Shown in pieces: positions 35,601-50,700 of a stretch of 64,000 nucleotides of DNA. A program made the position numbers and the translations under genes. Location: contig CAXIPT010000003.1 in the NCBI GenBank assembly GCA_964030475.1, positions 502,797-566,796 on the forward strand, in the 5' to 3' direction. This stretch comes from Tethya wilhelma. Taxonomy: Eukaryota > Porifera > Demospongiae > Tethyida > Tethyidae. The notes beneath the pieces were generated by a model. That model saw only the letters and a list, made by a program, of their open reading frames with translations, was not told the origin of the DNA and ran no database searches. How positions within the stretch are numbered: the stretch's first letter is position 1; every line of letters starts with the position of its first letter.

Positions 35601-38600
35601 TGCACAGTTACCATATAGCGGGAAATTTTCATAGTTCAAAATTTTGTATAAATCGGTAAAAGAGTGCCAAAGAATTTTTTTTGTAGTTTTAAATTTTGAA
35701 TATGCAGCACACACTTGTATTGTGTATAATGCGGAGGTTAAATTTTTTGCAATTTTAATTTTCGTTTATTTGAATGACATACGAAAAATACGAAAATTTG
35801 CACCATACGAAATTTCTGCTATACATGTATGTAAATCTATATATACCGTATATATAAAATAAATAGAAGTATTAATTGTATGTGTCCATGCACATGTACA
35901 CTGTGTTCGATGTAAGGACTTTCCATGCATGTGTTTCATTTTATTCTTCAAAGAATCTCTTTGCTCCCTATATAGTTAGCTGTCTCAGCTATATAAGGTG
36001 AATTTTGTTAAAACTCAAAATCAAGCCATTCTCAGACGAATTCCAAACATGTTACAGTAACAACTGACATTGGGTTTGCCTGATATTATCTTTGACTAGC
36101 ACCAAGGATGTAATTAGCAATACTATTGATAAATCTGAGTAAGTTGATTCCCACAGGCCTGCCTCATGCAGCAAAATCACCTGGTCCCTTACTAATTATG
36201 TAGCTTAATTAACTGTAGTTCAAAGAAATTAGCTCAGACTTGTTAGCTTTGATATTATCTATGGATATGTATCACTTGTCTATAGCGGAAAAATTTAGCG
36301 GACTTAAAATTTGGCAAATTCACATTTTAGCATTATTGCCGATTTTAAATTTGATTATTTAGCTCCGCACGCTGCATTGTTTATATGTGCGTGCGTGCAT
36401 ATAAAACTGTTTAGCGATTGTTAATTTGGTGATTTGAAAAATAATTCGCCAATTCGCCACATTTCATTCTCGCCAAATTTACCAGCTATGTATTACAAAC
36501 TGTATCCTTGGAATTTGTTTTGATAGTTCATGAGCTTATATTCCATGTAATGTGCATACATGCATGACATTGTATTAGTGCAAAGTAAGTTAAATTGTAA
36601 ATTTCATAATTCACACAATCATTCTACTTTGTAGACTTAAAATGTATATCAGATCTCTATCTGTTCATTCGAGTGCATCATGCTGCTCTCTGGCATCACC
36701 TTTTACGTTTAGTTCGATCATCAACAAAAGTATAAGATGAATGAACAGCCTCTCTACCATGTTCAGGTTCACTCCATTCCACAGTGATGCTGTCATGAGT
36801 CACAGCACTGGCTGTTGGCCTCCCAGGCTGAAAGGGGAGTGGCTTTGTTTCAATGGGATCACTTTCTTCACTCCAGTCACCAGCTCTCCCATCCTCTAGT
36901 TCAGGTCGTGCCTTGAAGATGTACCTGGTTTGAGGAAGAAGACCAGCTATGGTCAATTTAGGCTCATTGCAATTTGTCATTTTGTATGTCCAATCTTTGG
37001 TGTGATCATCAGCACAACAGTATCCTACAAAGTATGCCATAATCTTGCAATCCTGTTTTCTGTTGTTCCACACCAGTGTAATGGTGTTATGAGTCACGAC
37101 GATAGGTATTAGACTCAGAGGATTCCGGAAGTAAAGGCAATATATTTTAGGCAACAAATCTACATAATCCATTATTTCTTTTTGTATTCTTTCAAAGTGA
37201 CTTTGAACAGTGCGATACTCAACTGTATGTGTGTTTTCCATAGGTATTGGTAGCAGTGGTTTACAGTATTCTGTGTACAAATCAATGGCTTAACTTCTAA
37301 CAACTACTGTAACTTGCGATCAGTTTACTGACTGCGTTATTATATGAAAGTTCATATGCAGCAGTGGATCATGCATAGTATACATTTTCTTTTGTTGTTC
37401 ACACAATAGCCAATGATCTCACATGACCCTCTATAGTAGGTTATACCATACATGGCACCACACATCTCACAATGGAGTGTTGTTTGTGTGTCATCAGTAC
37501 AATCATATATTTGTGCGAGTAACTATTTATATGGATTTTACAAATTGATGCATGTCGGCCAACCACTGGTACTCCAGCCATGCACTTTTATGCAACCCTG
37601 CACACTATCGTGATGGGAAATTTTCGTGTTAAACTTTTGCGTTAAAAATTTTCAGTTTCGTCACTGTTGCAATGTGTAATAGGTCATTAAATTTGCATAA
37701 CATTGTGCAAAATTTTTTGTAGACTGCAAAAATATTTTAGTGCAAAACTTTTCCGAATTTTCCGAATTCCGCGTGAATTTTTCGTCAGGGAAAATTTTTG
37801 CGTTTTCGTCTTGAATACAAATTTGCAGGGAAAATTTTTGTGGATTGCATCTCAACATTACGTGACGACCACATACCTTACAAATTTCGTGGGGGAAAAT
37901 TTTCGTGGAAAGCTACCAAACCGCAAAATTCACAAAAAAAATTTCCCCCTACGAAAATTTCCCGCTATACAGTACCTTCATGCACATATCACACATACCC
38001 TCTTGCACACACTGTAGGTCCAGACATTGTCTCTACTCAAAGCCAATCTTATCTCCACACTACCTCCCACAACTGACACACCCACACAGACCGACCCTCC
38101 TGAAGCTCCACCTACTGCTGCACCCCTCCCCAGTGGTGCCTGTGTCTCTAGCCCGGCATTGGCTAAGCTCCGTGGGTCAGTGTCCTCTCATCAGAGGGAG
38201 AAGTTGAACAGCTCCCTGTGTGTCCATCGGAGGGAGTCCATGAGAAACAGAGAGAGAATGGAGATGGTTAGTCTGTGTCACATAGTAAAAATGTTCTCTG
38301 TATCTTGTGGTTTGTAGATGATGTACAGTAACTGATAATGGTTACTGGCTTCAAGCCTGATCCAACAATGGAGTTTTCCAAGTGTGGTGCATTTTTGTAC
38401 AGAGATCATTTATGACTATCATTATAGTTTGTTGTCTGTGTAGATAAATAGCTGATAATTGTTACTATGTGAATCACCCTTCAACCTGCTTCAAGTTGCA
38501 CAGACAATAATGATATTCATAAATGATCTCTGTACAAAAATGCACCACACTTGGAAAACTCCATTGTTGGATCAGGCTACAATGGAGTTTTCCAAGTGCG

Positions 38601-39404
38601 GTGCTTCTATACTGTATAGCGGGTAAATTTGGCGGGCTTAAAATTCGGCGAATTGGTAAAATTATTTTTCAAATCGCTATACAGTATATACGTTTGATTT
38701 TTTATACATTATATCCCTGTTTTTTGGGTATTTAGAATAGCTATTGTAGTATATATAGGCTTTACAGTTTTGCACAAAACTTAGTCTGTGGTCTTCAGGA
38801 GGTGCTCAAAGTTGTAAGGGATATTTGATAATAATGGAGAGTTTTTTGTTTTTTTTCATTAGCTATTCTACCTGTATGAAAAATACAAAAAAATTCAACA
38901 GGCAAAAATTTCCTACTACATGTATTTGGTATCAAGTTTCCTATCAGTGAATGAAAAGTATTAAGCCTACCAGTACCTTGGTTGAACTGGCATTGCATAC
39001 CTATACCCACTGTAGATGCAGTTTGAAGTGGATGAGAACTGTGTGAAGATTGAGGAACTAGAACGCCAACTGGTGGAGAGTGAAGAGTCTCGCTTGGTAA
39101 GTTTGGATTTGAAACTTGATCACTGTGTTTATGTTATAACTAGTCATTTTTGAGTTATAACTTAGGTCATGTCACGAGTTATAACTCGATATGTGTACCT
39201 GTCATAAGCACTCTTTATACTTTTTGATACATACTAGTAATAAATGAACCATTTCCTCATCATGTGATGCCTTTATACATGTATGTCCTGCATTGACCAC
39301 TCAATTGTTAATCGTACGTGTATTTGTCCTATAAATATCATGGACTATTATGCATGGTCTAGTGCAAATTTTTGCAACTACCAATCAAATTCTCTATGTA
39401 CTAA

Positions 39405-39443
<39 letters not shown>

Positions 39444-42400
39444 GTAGGCGAGTGAGTCTGTCTCTCTGAAGAGACAAGAAGAACTTGAGAAGATGAGGAG
39501 TAAAGTGAAGGACATGGAAATGGCTAGTGAGGTTAGTTGGTTTGGGGACATCTTTGATTGTCCATATCTCAGCCTAAGAAGGTCGTAGAGAGCTGGGACT
39601 TGTACCATTGCGATCAGCTCAAAGAGATCTTTCAATTAGTGTGTTTTATTTGGAAATTTCAAAATGGTCATTTTTTTGAAAAAAAATTGCACTCGACCAT
39701 GAGCTATAGTTCATGGTATCAAATAAATTGATGAAAATGAATCTGATGAAAAACTAGGTCTCTTTGAGCTGATCGCAATGGTACTAGTCCTGACCTTCCC
39801 AGACTGAGATATGGATAAAATTTTGATGTCATTTTTGCCATATCTGTACGTACTGTATATTGACATGGCCACGTGTCTCTCTCTAGGCTCAAGAGGAACT
39901 GCTGCTCAACCTACAGAGCCGACTGAAACAAGCCAACATGAAGGTAAGGTACTCCTTCTGTTGGTGAATACCACAGACACACACACACAGCTTCTTATGT
40001 TTGAACCATCTCCCTTCAAACTTTGTGAAAACTGCATATGTGTATTTGCTGTTTTGATAGCATGCTTGCTGTTTTGTTTTTTGTTTTTCCGTTTTGTACA
40101 GATCCATAATGCTGAAGAGATGAACCAAAATCTTCAAAAGCAACTCACTGATATGGAGCTACGAGATGTGGTAAGTTATTTATATTTTTTTCCCCCACTT
40201 TTTTTATAATCTGATTTCTGAGTGTGAAAATCATGCAGCAATGAGCCTTGTGTGTATGTACTGGTATACATAACCACGTACACTTTCGCATGCACTGTAC
40301 ACCCATCCATCCATCCATCCAGGCACCGTCCTCACCCCCCTCTGGAGAAGTAGTCCCACCCTCGGTATCACCACCCAGCAACTCCAGAGACGATGAACTC
40401 ACATCCCTCAAATGTGAACTGGACTCTCTCAAATCTCAACTAGCCCAAGCCAACTCCAATCACGTTGTGAAAATGGAACAGGCAATCTCAGAACACATAG
40501 AGAAAGAGGACAGCCTGGCTTCTCAGATCACAGAATTATCTTCCCAGCTCCAAATGTTGACCACCTCACGTGATAAACTCTCGACCACAAACGAAACTTT
40601 ATTGCAGCAAGTTTTGTCTTCTGAACTTCAAGTAGCCGAACTAGAGCGTAAGATGGACGAGTTGAAGACCGATACCCAAACTGTTGAGGGGCTGCAATCG
40701 AAGTTGAACGAGGCTCGTACTGAACTTGAGAAAACAGGGAATCTTTGCTCACAGACCAATTCACAGCTTGAGTTGACTGAAACTCGTTGTGCAGACTTTG
40801 AAACGACAAACCAACGTCTTCGTGTTGAGCTAGCAAAGTTGAAGGATGAACTGGGCAATGCAGAGAGCTGTCGTACTGAGTTGGAAGAAGCTAAGTGCGA
40901 GATTGAAATATTGAAAGAGAACCGTGTACGTGAGCTTGAAGAAATGGACGAATTGCGTTCGAACGAAGAAAAGATTGTCGAATTGGCATCTGAAGTTAGT
41001 GAGCTGCGAGCACAACTTAGAGTGATGGACGCTCTGCAGTTGGAATTAGACCAAGCTAAGAGAGAGATCGAGTTGACCCTGAGCTCTGAGAACAACCCTC
41101 AACCTAATGCTAACAGTCTCTCTTCAGAACTCAGTGAAGCACGCGTCACAGAACTGACCAGAGAACTTGAAGAATCGCTTCAAACAATTGAGGCTCTTCA
41201 AACAGAACTTGCAGAAACTAAGAAAGATGCTGAGCACCAAGACCTATCGTCCGAATTGATCAAAGCTCGTGCTAAGGAACTGACAGAAGAATTAGAAGAA
41301 TCTTTCAAAACTATCGAGGCTCTGAAAACCGAACTGGTGAGAACACAGCAAGACGCTGAACAGCGTAGCTTGGCATCCGAACTGAACGAAGCCCGTGTTA
41401 CAGAATTGTTGAAGGATTTGGAAGAATCAATTAAGACAGTGAATGCTCTCCGAACAGAACTTGCAGAGATTAAGAAAGTTGCCGAATGTTCCAAAGCAGA
41501 ATGGGAAGCGCAGATGGATAAAGTTCATCACGAGATAAATGATGCCAAGAATGAGGTCGAACTTTTGAAAGAGGAGCTTGTTAGAGAGAAAACGAAAGGG
41601 GCAGAGTGTTTGGAGGGGGTCAAAAGTGAGCTGGAAGTGGCGAGGGGTGAGTTGCGAGAGAGAGATGAGGAGAATGAGAGACAGAGAGGAGAGATAGAGA
41701 CACTCAAGGAGCAGATGAAACTTGAAGCCAGCAAGATGGAGGTACAGTGTGTGTGTGTGGGTCTGTGGGTGTGGGTGTGGTAACTCATTCTGTACCTATC
41801 CTGTTCTTAGTATGGTTTTCTGGTTGACTATAGAGTCAAGATTTAACAACAATTCCATCTATATAGAAATTTTGTTGTTTTTTTTCTACAGTTTTCGTAT
41901 ATTAGAATTTTTATGCAGCATTCAAAAAATTCCTCCTGCATTATAACATCTTCATCTAAGTATTTTTCGAAATTAGTTTCGTTGGTACTAAATTTAATTT
42001 CAATTTGTACAAACTACACCAAACTATGTATTTTTTTGTAGACTAGAGTCCGGCCACAGTGTCCAATTTCATTGTTCGTTTGTTTCTTGTCTCGATTTCT
42101 AGAGCAATTGTCATGAGCTGGTCTCAGAGAGTGCTGGGATGAGCCAGGAGGTGAGGGACCTCAAGACACAGCTGCTGGCCTGGCAGAGGAAGTTGGAGGA
42201 GACACAGCCAGTGGTGGACCACTTCAGGAAGGTAGGTGTCCATCTCTAGCTCTAGGCCGAGAGCTTTGTTGTATAGGTATGGATGCTTTATTGTCTGGTC
42301 ATACAGTGTACAGTGTATGGTATGCTTACATTTACTGTGTGTGTTTCTTGATTTTATATTCACAGAAGTCTCAGGAAGTCGACCAGCTCACTGTAAAGGT

Positions 42401-42448
42401 AAGTTGTGTGCATGCATACTATTTCTGTTTGTTCGATTTTATCACTGT

Positions 42449-42504
<56 letters not shown>

Positions 42505-45500
42505 NNNNNNNNNNNNNNNNNNNNNNNNNNNNNNNNNNNNNNNNNNNNNNNNNNNNNGTGTGTGTGTGTGTGTGCATGCATGTGTGGATGCAGTATTTAC
42601 ATGTACATGTAAGCTTATACTTTTCAGTCTTATTGTCTGAATCATCCATTCCGGGTATGGATAAAATGTCATTATTAGTTTTTTTTTTTTCCTATATACT
42701 TAAGGGAAAATTTAGTGACACTATAGGCACTAAATTTTTCCTATATATCGTATAGCGGGAAAGTTTCACAGTGTCAAACTTTCGCGGAAGTCTCTAGTCA
42801 AACATTTTTGCAGTTTAACTTTCGTGGATGAGCTGTGCACAAGCCCATACGTATAATACATTTCGAAAATTTTCGCGGATAAAAACTTTCACGGATGGAT
42901 CGTGATCCGCGAAAACCGCGAAAGTTAAACCCCGCGAAACTTTCCCGCTATACGGTAGTGTGATAGGGAAAATTTAGTGATGTGCACTAAATTTTCTTGG
43001 GGAGCATTATAATGGCCTGTCACTAAAGTTCTCTTATAGTACCTTGGGGGTGACATTATTGACAGCAAGCACTAAATTTCTCCTATAGTAGTTGAGGAAA
43101 GTTGAGCAAAAAATCTAGTGCCTAGTGTCACTGTATACTGTATACTGCATACTGTGTACTGCGTACTGCGCACTGCAACTGCGCACTGCGTACTGCAACT
43201 GCGTACTGCGTACTGCGCACTGCAACTGCGCACTGCATACTGCGCACTGCGCTCTGCATACTGCGCACTGCAACTGCGTACTGCATACTGCGTACTGCAA
43301 CTGCATACTGCGCACTGCGCTCTGCATACTGCGTACTGCGCACTGCAACTGCGTACTGCGCACTGCAACTGCGTACTGCATACTGCGCACTGCAACTGCG
43401 CACTGCATACTGCGTACTGCGCACTGCAACTGCGCACTGCGTACTGCAACTGCTATCTGCGTACTGCGCTCTGCATACTGCGTACTGCGCACTGCAACTG
43501 CGTACTGCATATACTGTACTGTGTACTGTGTACTGTGTGTACACCTTACCAGTCAAAAGTTAGCTTTTAATTTTTGTCCCATAAGAAAAATATTGCACGA
43601 ATCGCATTATTTCACTTCCGCCGGTATTCTCTAACCAGCTGGACTTTAGCCGATGTATATGCGTTATTATGTAGCCCTGTTCCTCCTTATTTTTCCTTTC
43701 AGTGCTCCACAGCTGAAGAAGAAGCTCAGAGAATATCTACAGAACAACTGGTACCTCTACTGCAAGTTGATTGCTACAAGTATTTAGCATTTTGTTTTTT
43801 TCTTTCTTTTCATTTTTTACATCAGGAGAAACTTGCAGCTACAGAATTATCACTAAAAGAATTGCAACATCAGCTAACCTTGATGACTGAGGTTCGTATA
43901 GATAGAGATACATATGTGTGTATATGCACTTGCCACATATACACTCTGTGGTGTATAGAGTGTGTGGTATGATGCAGATGTTTTTGTTTTTTTTCCCTCT
44001 CTGTAGAAGTGTTCCTCTCAGTGTTGTGTGAGTGAAGATTTGCAGTCATCGTTAGAAGAGGCTAAGAGGAGTCTGGAGGAAAAGGAAGCTCTCGTCAAGN
44101 AGGAGGCGAGGTGGTTTGAAAGTGAAGCTGATGAAAAGTGCAGCAACTTCGAGAGTGACATTGAAGATCTCAACAAAGAGGTATTGTACTTCTTTTAGCT
44201 TGACGTACATGTACACCTGGCTGATACTAAATCTCTCTCCCTCCCACTCTAGCTCAAGGAGAAGATGTCTTTCATTGATAGTCTCCAGGGAGAACTGGAC
44301 TCTCTCAAACGCTCCATCAAAGACAGACAAGTGGTGAGACTGAATATTGCTTCTCATGTGTTAATGCAGAAGTTAGAAAATTCTCGCTAACTCTACATTA
44401 GAACCTGGGAAATTTGTGTTTTTTGATATCTTAGAAACTTTCTAACTAAAATGTATAACTAGCTTCTTTCCAAGCCTACCCTTTACCGATATTTTCTTCA
44501 AATGAATAAAAAAATGAGCCTGCACAATTAATGTGCGTTCTTTCAACTTACACATGTAAAGTACACATGTTGTGGTCTGTGGTATTTATAACGATATTCA
44601 TGGTCTCTTGATGGCATTCCAACCCAAACCCATACCTTCTTTGTAGCAACCTGGGCCATATAAAAGGACCAACATATTGCAATATTGATTGCAGTGAGAC
44701 CAACTTTAGTTAAGAGGATCATTTCCTTTTTTTTTTTTTTTGGAAGGCCAACCATGGTCTGTGAAGAAAGTTTAACACTGATTTTGCAACTTCTCTACAC
44801 CAGTGTTCCCCCAGGACAAAAGTAAAGATGGGGGGAGTTACTTAGAATTCTCTAAAAAAAAATTAGTAGTTTTATACGCCCCTACCCCTCTTTGTGGGAA
44901 ACATTGCTACATTGAAATATTTGTCTGACACTTATTGTGCTTTGCTATTCATAATGATGTTCATAGCCTCAAAAATCCATGCTTATCTAATCCAATACCA
45001 ACAACTTTGAAGTTTTTCTTGGGCAGAAACACATAGAAGCTTTAGTGAAAGCTAAAGTTTTCTACGTGAGTTTGCTCTTGGTACACTAATGATTGGGAGG
45101 AAAAATCTTTCAACCTTCAAATACTGTATACTAGGGTGGTGATTTTGGTGTACATCTAAGCGATTCTTAACCCTTTGACCGCAGAGGATGTTTTGTAATA
45201 ATGAGTTATATTTTTCAAAAAATTGTAATCACAACATGATCCCAAAATTTCGTAGGTAAAATCTTCGCGGATTGCAGACGATCCACAAAAACAGCGAAGT
45301 TCATGCTCCTCGAAAATTTATAACTCTAGCTAATTCACTTTTCTTTGTTAATTGTTTATGTACAGGTGGAGCTTAAAGAGAAGGAAGAGTCTTCTACCAT
45401 TCAAGAGTTGCGGCAAAAGATTGTCATGTTGAATGAGGTGTGTGTGTATTTACATGCATGTTGTGATTATCCTTGGCCCAAAATTTTGCAAAAGATGTTG

Positions 45501-45795
45501 TACTATATCTTTTGTTTTTCCTGTATTCCTGATGACATTTTTTTAATACTGTACGTACAGCATTGTAATTGTTTTAGTTGCATTTGCATAATCGTGCTAT
45601 TCGTGTTTCATTTTTTGCTCTGTAGAAGTGTTCCTCTCAGTGCTGTGTGAGTGAAGAGTTGCAGTCATCGTTAGAAGAGGCTAAGAGAAGTCTGGAGGAA
45701 AAGGAAGCACTCATCAAGAAAACCATCAAAGAGAGAGATGTAAGTGATGATGGAACCTTTCGATTGAGCTTGATGCTACTCTCTCTCTCTCTCTC

Positions 45796-45853
<58 letters not shown>

Positions 45854-47715
45854 AAGGAGGCAAGGTGGTTTGAAAGTGAAACTGAATTCAAGTGTGATCA
45901 ACTTGAGAATGACATTGAAGTACTCAACAAAGAGGTTACTTTACACATTTTGCTGTAAGCATAAAGATATAATACTGCTCTCTCTCTCTCTCACTTTAGC
46001 TCAAGGAGAAGATATCTCTCATTGATAGTCTCCAGGGAGAACTGGACTCTCTCAAATACTCCATCAAAGACAGACAAATGGTGAGCTATAGGTTCCAAGC
46101 TAACACTAAATTGTGCTGTTTTTGTCTTGTCATGTTCAGTGTACCTCATAATGATATTCATGGCTTATAATACATTCCAGCCTAAACCCATACCGACTTT
46201 GTAGCAACCTGGGACATATAAAAGGACCAAAAAGTTGTGAAAGGTGTTCACATCAGCTCTGTGTTTTAGTCTATCAATTTTCCTGTTCAGGAAAATGCCT
46301 TTTTTTGGAAGGCCTGGAAAGGTCTGCTGATAAAAGTGTAAAAAAACAACTTTTTTTTTTTCTTTCTAGTGGTTGTTGTGCGTTCTTTGGCTTCGCAAAA
46401 TCAGTTTACATGTCATGATGGCATTATTGATTGATCAGGAAAAAGATGAATAGTTATGAGTCTCAAGCCATGATTCAAGAAGCATTATAGATATTCCGTA
46501 GTTTACGACAACTAAAATTCAGTGACACACATAAAAAAAACAACAACACCACTTGTTAGCCTATTGTAAAAATTTCTTCATAATGTTATGTACAAAAGTT
46601 TTTGCTATGCAGTACCATAGATATGTAATAGGGAAATTTAACTAGCAAAACTTTCAAATCTATGGTATTATATAGTTATTACTTGAATTTTTTTTTTTTT
46701 TTTTTTAGTTGTACAGGCCAAAGTGGCCTTCCAAAAAAAAGAAAATTTGAACACAAAGCTCTCCAAGCTATCTATGATGCTCTGGTAGTATTGCTTCAAG
46801 CCTAAGCCTTTTATCTAGCACAAAGTGCTTCAAAGTTGGTATGGGTTTAGATGATATTGCTCGTGAATACGATTACAAGGCTATGAATATCATTATGAAT
46901 ACCTTACACCTCAAATAAGATGCAGAAATATGTATGTATGATAAATCAAAGCGTATTCATGGTCAGGCAATATCTTAATTGCATTCCAATGTAAACCCAT
47001 ACCAACTTTGTAGCAGCCTGGGTCATATAAAAGGCACCAATCTGGAAGTCTATATAAGGAAGTTGACAACTTTTGAGAAGTCTGGTGGAATGTTATGTTC
47101 CAACTTTTTTTTGGAAGGCCTATACCCAAGGTCTGCAAAAATTAAGCTTTTTGCCAATATACCTATATACTACACATTGTATCTACAGTGAAACTTCCAA
47201 ATAAAGAACACTTTGGGGACAATATAAATTTAGCTATTTGTCCTTTGTAGAGAGGTTGTCCTCTTCTCGGAGGTTCTGTTTGTATTACTATAATGGGGAA
47301 TTGGAATTTTTGGGAACCAAAAATTGTCCTTTGTTGAGAGGTTTATAATAGAGTGTCCCTATCTGGACAGAAATTGTACTGTAAATTGTCTGTATTGTAT
47401 ATTATACAGGTGGAGTTCAAAGAGAAGGATGATGCTTCTTCTTCTGTGGTTCAGGAGTTGCAGCAACAGATTGCTGTATTGAAAGAGGTGTGTGTGTGTG
47501 TAATATCATGTCTTACATATGCAAATTTGTCACACATGCACACACACACACACACCCTTCTGTAGAAGTGTTCCTCTCAGTGTTCCGTTAGTGAAGAGTT
47601 ACAGTCATCGTTAGAAGAGGCTAAGAGAAGTCTGGAGAAAAAGGAAGCTCTCATCAAGAAAACTATCAAGGAGAGAGATGTAAGTGATGAAAGAACCTTT
47701 AGATTGAACTTGATG

Positions 47716-47749
<34 letters not shown>

Positions 47750-50700
47750 GGAGGCGAGGTGGTTTGAAAGTGAAGCTGATGAAAAATGCAACCATCTCGA
47801 AAATGACATTGAAGATCTCAACAAAGAGGTACACTTTACTATCAGTTTGTGACTCTTGATCTCTAAATAGTACCTACCGTATAGCAGGAAAGTTTCACGA
47901 TGTTGAACTTTTGTGGATCACGATCCATCTGCAAAAGTTTTAATGCACGAAATTCTCCGTAATGTACACATACTGTATGGCCGTCGCATAGCTCATTTTT
48001 GAGAGTTAAAAGAGTTAAAGCACCAAAATGTTTGACGTGAGACATTCACGAAAGTGAAACACCGCAAAATTTCCCGCTGTAATAACAGTATGGTATATGC
48101 TTGTACGCTAGCCTTGTTTCGAGGCTCTTTGCTGCTGCTGCTGCTCAAAAATTGATTTATTACATTGACAATCTTTACCGGACACATATTATGTAAGAAT
48201 GTGTAACTGGTAAGGGTCGTCAACATGATAAATCAATACTAGCAGCACACAAGGAATGAGGCTAACTACATTTTCCAAGCTTTATCAAAATCTGGTGCTG
48301 TATGAATTATGACCTCCATTGATTTACTGATACTGCTTCCTCTCTCCCTCCCTCCCTCCCACTCTAGCTGCAGGAGAAGATATCTCTCATTGATAGTCTC
48401 CAGGGAGAACTGGACTCTCTCAAACACTCCATCAAAGACAGGCAAATGGTGAGTGTATTGCTAGATGGCTTTTGTACTGCTAAAATTTAATGCCCAATTC
48501 AACCCAAAAACAAAACAAGCCTCATTACATGTACATTTTATTAGAAATGCCCTCTTTTGAAACAAATGTTTACAAATTATGGTAGTTGGTGTGCTATACA
48601 CTCAAGATGGGTGAGAACTACGTGCCCCTGTGATTATTGTTTCTGGTAATTTTGTTTGAGGGTTTGGTTAGTGTTATAAATTATGCAGTGTAGATCGACA
48701 TGCTAACAAAATACTGTGAAATAGTAAATAGCCTAGTATACAGGTAGGTTGATTTAGTGGTCTATGGTATTCATAATGATATTCACAATCACTTTGCTAA
48801 GTGCCAACCTAAACCCATACCAACTTTGCAACACCCTGGGCCATATAAAGGGGCCTGCAAGTGACAGTTTGTATCGTCTGAGGGGGTCTTGCTTTGATCA
48901 CTTTTATACACCACCTTTGTAGTTTCATTTTTTGGAAGGCCTATACCAAGGTCTGCAAAACCAAAACCTAAAGTTATTACTAACATTGATAATAGCTCTG
49001 GAAAACAGGTTTATACCCTTTCAAAACAGCTAGTGACTGTTATAAAATAGAAGTGTACAAATAAGGATTCAAAAATGTGAACTGAAATGCCTAGGTCGAA
49101 GTATTTCACAAGCATTTTGTATTGTGGCTCTAATGATGTTCATAATGATATTCATACATGACCTCAAAACCACATGTATAGTTTACTGCATACCAACCTA
49201 AACCCATACCAACTTTGTAGTGACCTGGGCCATATAAAGGACCTGCTTGCATTTATGGCATTTAGTTTCTACTTCTATTGTTTGTTGGATATTACCGTAG
49301 TTTTTTTTGGAAGACCCACCATGGTCTGCAACATAAACAAATATAATGGAAATGCCCTTTTTTGACACAAAAGTTTACAAATTATCGTAGTTGGTGTGCT
49401 ATACACTCAAGATGGGTGAGAACTACGTGCCCCTGTGATTATTGTCTTTGGTAGTTTTGTTCAGGCCTACATAATATTATATATCCTTGTTCCAGAGTGT
49501 GGTGGGTATTTTATACATGTATTATGCACTGCCAGTCTAGATCTGTTAACAAAATACGTATATGTTCTAAAATTCTTGTATGATGGTGTTTTGTATGCAT
49601 TGATTGATTGCCCATCTCTCATTTGATCACTTGCAAACTTTGAGCTCTAACTATTGTATCATTATACCGTTTGTGGTTTTTTCATCATTTGTTCAATTTT
49701 TTGTGTTTGCTAATTTAGAATAACTTAAAGTTTGAGTAGTGAGTGAAGTTGCATGTGGTTGAGCTTGAGCATAGATCTTGTTTGATCCGAGCAAGGGCTC
49801 TATAGATGGTGCTCACAGTTTTCGCTGCTTTCTTTCCACTTTTGAGTGTAGTTGACGCTTGTACCTTGACTTGAGCTAATATAACAGTTCCTGGTCTAAA
49901 ATTTCAACTTGGAAAAGTGAACCATATAGCCAGAAATATTGACGGTCAAAAAATTTGACGGTTTGCTCCGCAGGACATAAAATAAAAATATTGACGAATT
50001 TAAATTTGACGATTTGTGCGTGCGCACAATACATTCATATACGGCGCCCAAAATATTGGCGGATTTAAATTTGACGATTTTGACTTTGACCGTCAAACCG
50101 TCAAATTAAAATCCCCGTCAATATTTCCGGCCAGAGCCTGGTATGCAAAATCACGTGAATGACGTAGCACAGAGATTCTATAGAAGAGAAACCACACTAA
50201 CTCTCTCTACGGGCAACGTCATTCACGTGATTTCACGTACCAGGCTCTCTCCCTTCCTATTTTTGCGTGCACATGCATTAAATATTCACTGGGAGGAAGC
50301 CTGAGAACGAGGCTAGGATATAGTTGCAGCCTATGCTACTATTCATAATGATATTCATAGCTTTATGTTTGCAACATATATTGCATACCAGTCTAAACCC
50401 ATACCAACTTTGTAGTAGCCTTGGCCATATAAGAAAGAGAGGCATTCTTCCCAGCAGATGTCGTCGAGGTTGTCGCTCTTGGGAATACAATCCCTTAATA
50501 TAATTTTTTTTTTTGGAAGGCCTGAAATATGGTCTGTAAAATACGCAAACATGTTGGGTCTCAATTTTGTTAATTTCTGTAATTGTTAAATGAACTGTGT
50601 CATTATATAAGTGCTGTTTAATTACCAAAAATAAAATATGTTACTTTTTGTGACGGTTTTTGTTGACAAATGCGCCATATACATACATACACGTACATAC

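Larger units (their letters stand above)
35089..36690. other. Intronic/intergenic with MITEs
   Basis: Contains MITE-like elements at about 35310-35470, 35622-35846 and 36284-36493. No exon recognised. Confidence 0.5.
48760..50545. repeat. Intronic 200-bp repeat, copies 5-7
   Basis: Three direct copies at 48760-48962, 49133-49332 and 50340-50545, all in the intron before cassette copy 4. Confidence 0.75.

Noticed and set aside
40528..41095. Long serine-rich minus-strand frames
   Set aside because: They are the antisense shadow of the 473-codon coiled-coil exon of the kinesin.
43072..43634. Several overlapping 120-170 codon frames on both strands
   Set aside because: They all lie on the ACTGC heptamer array, whose units contain no stop codons; the peptides are simple repeats.
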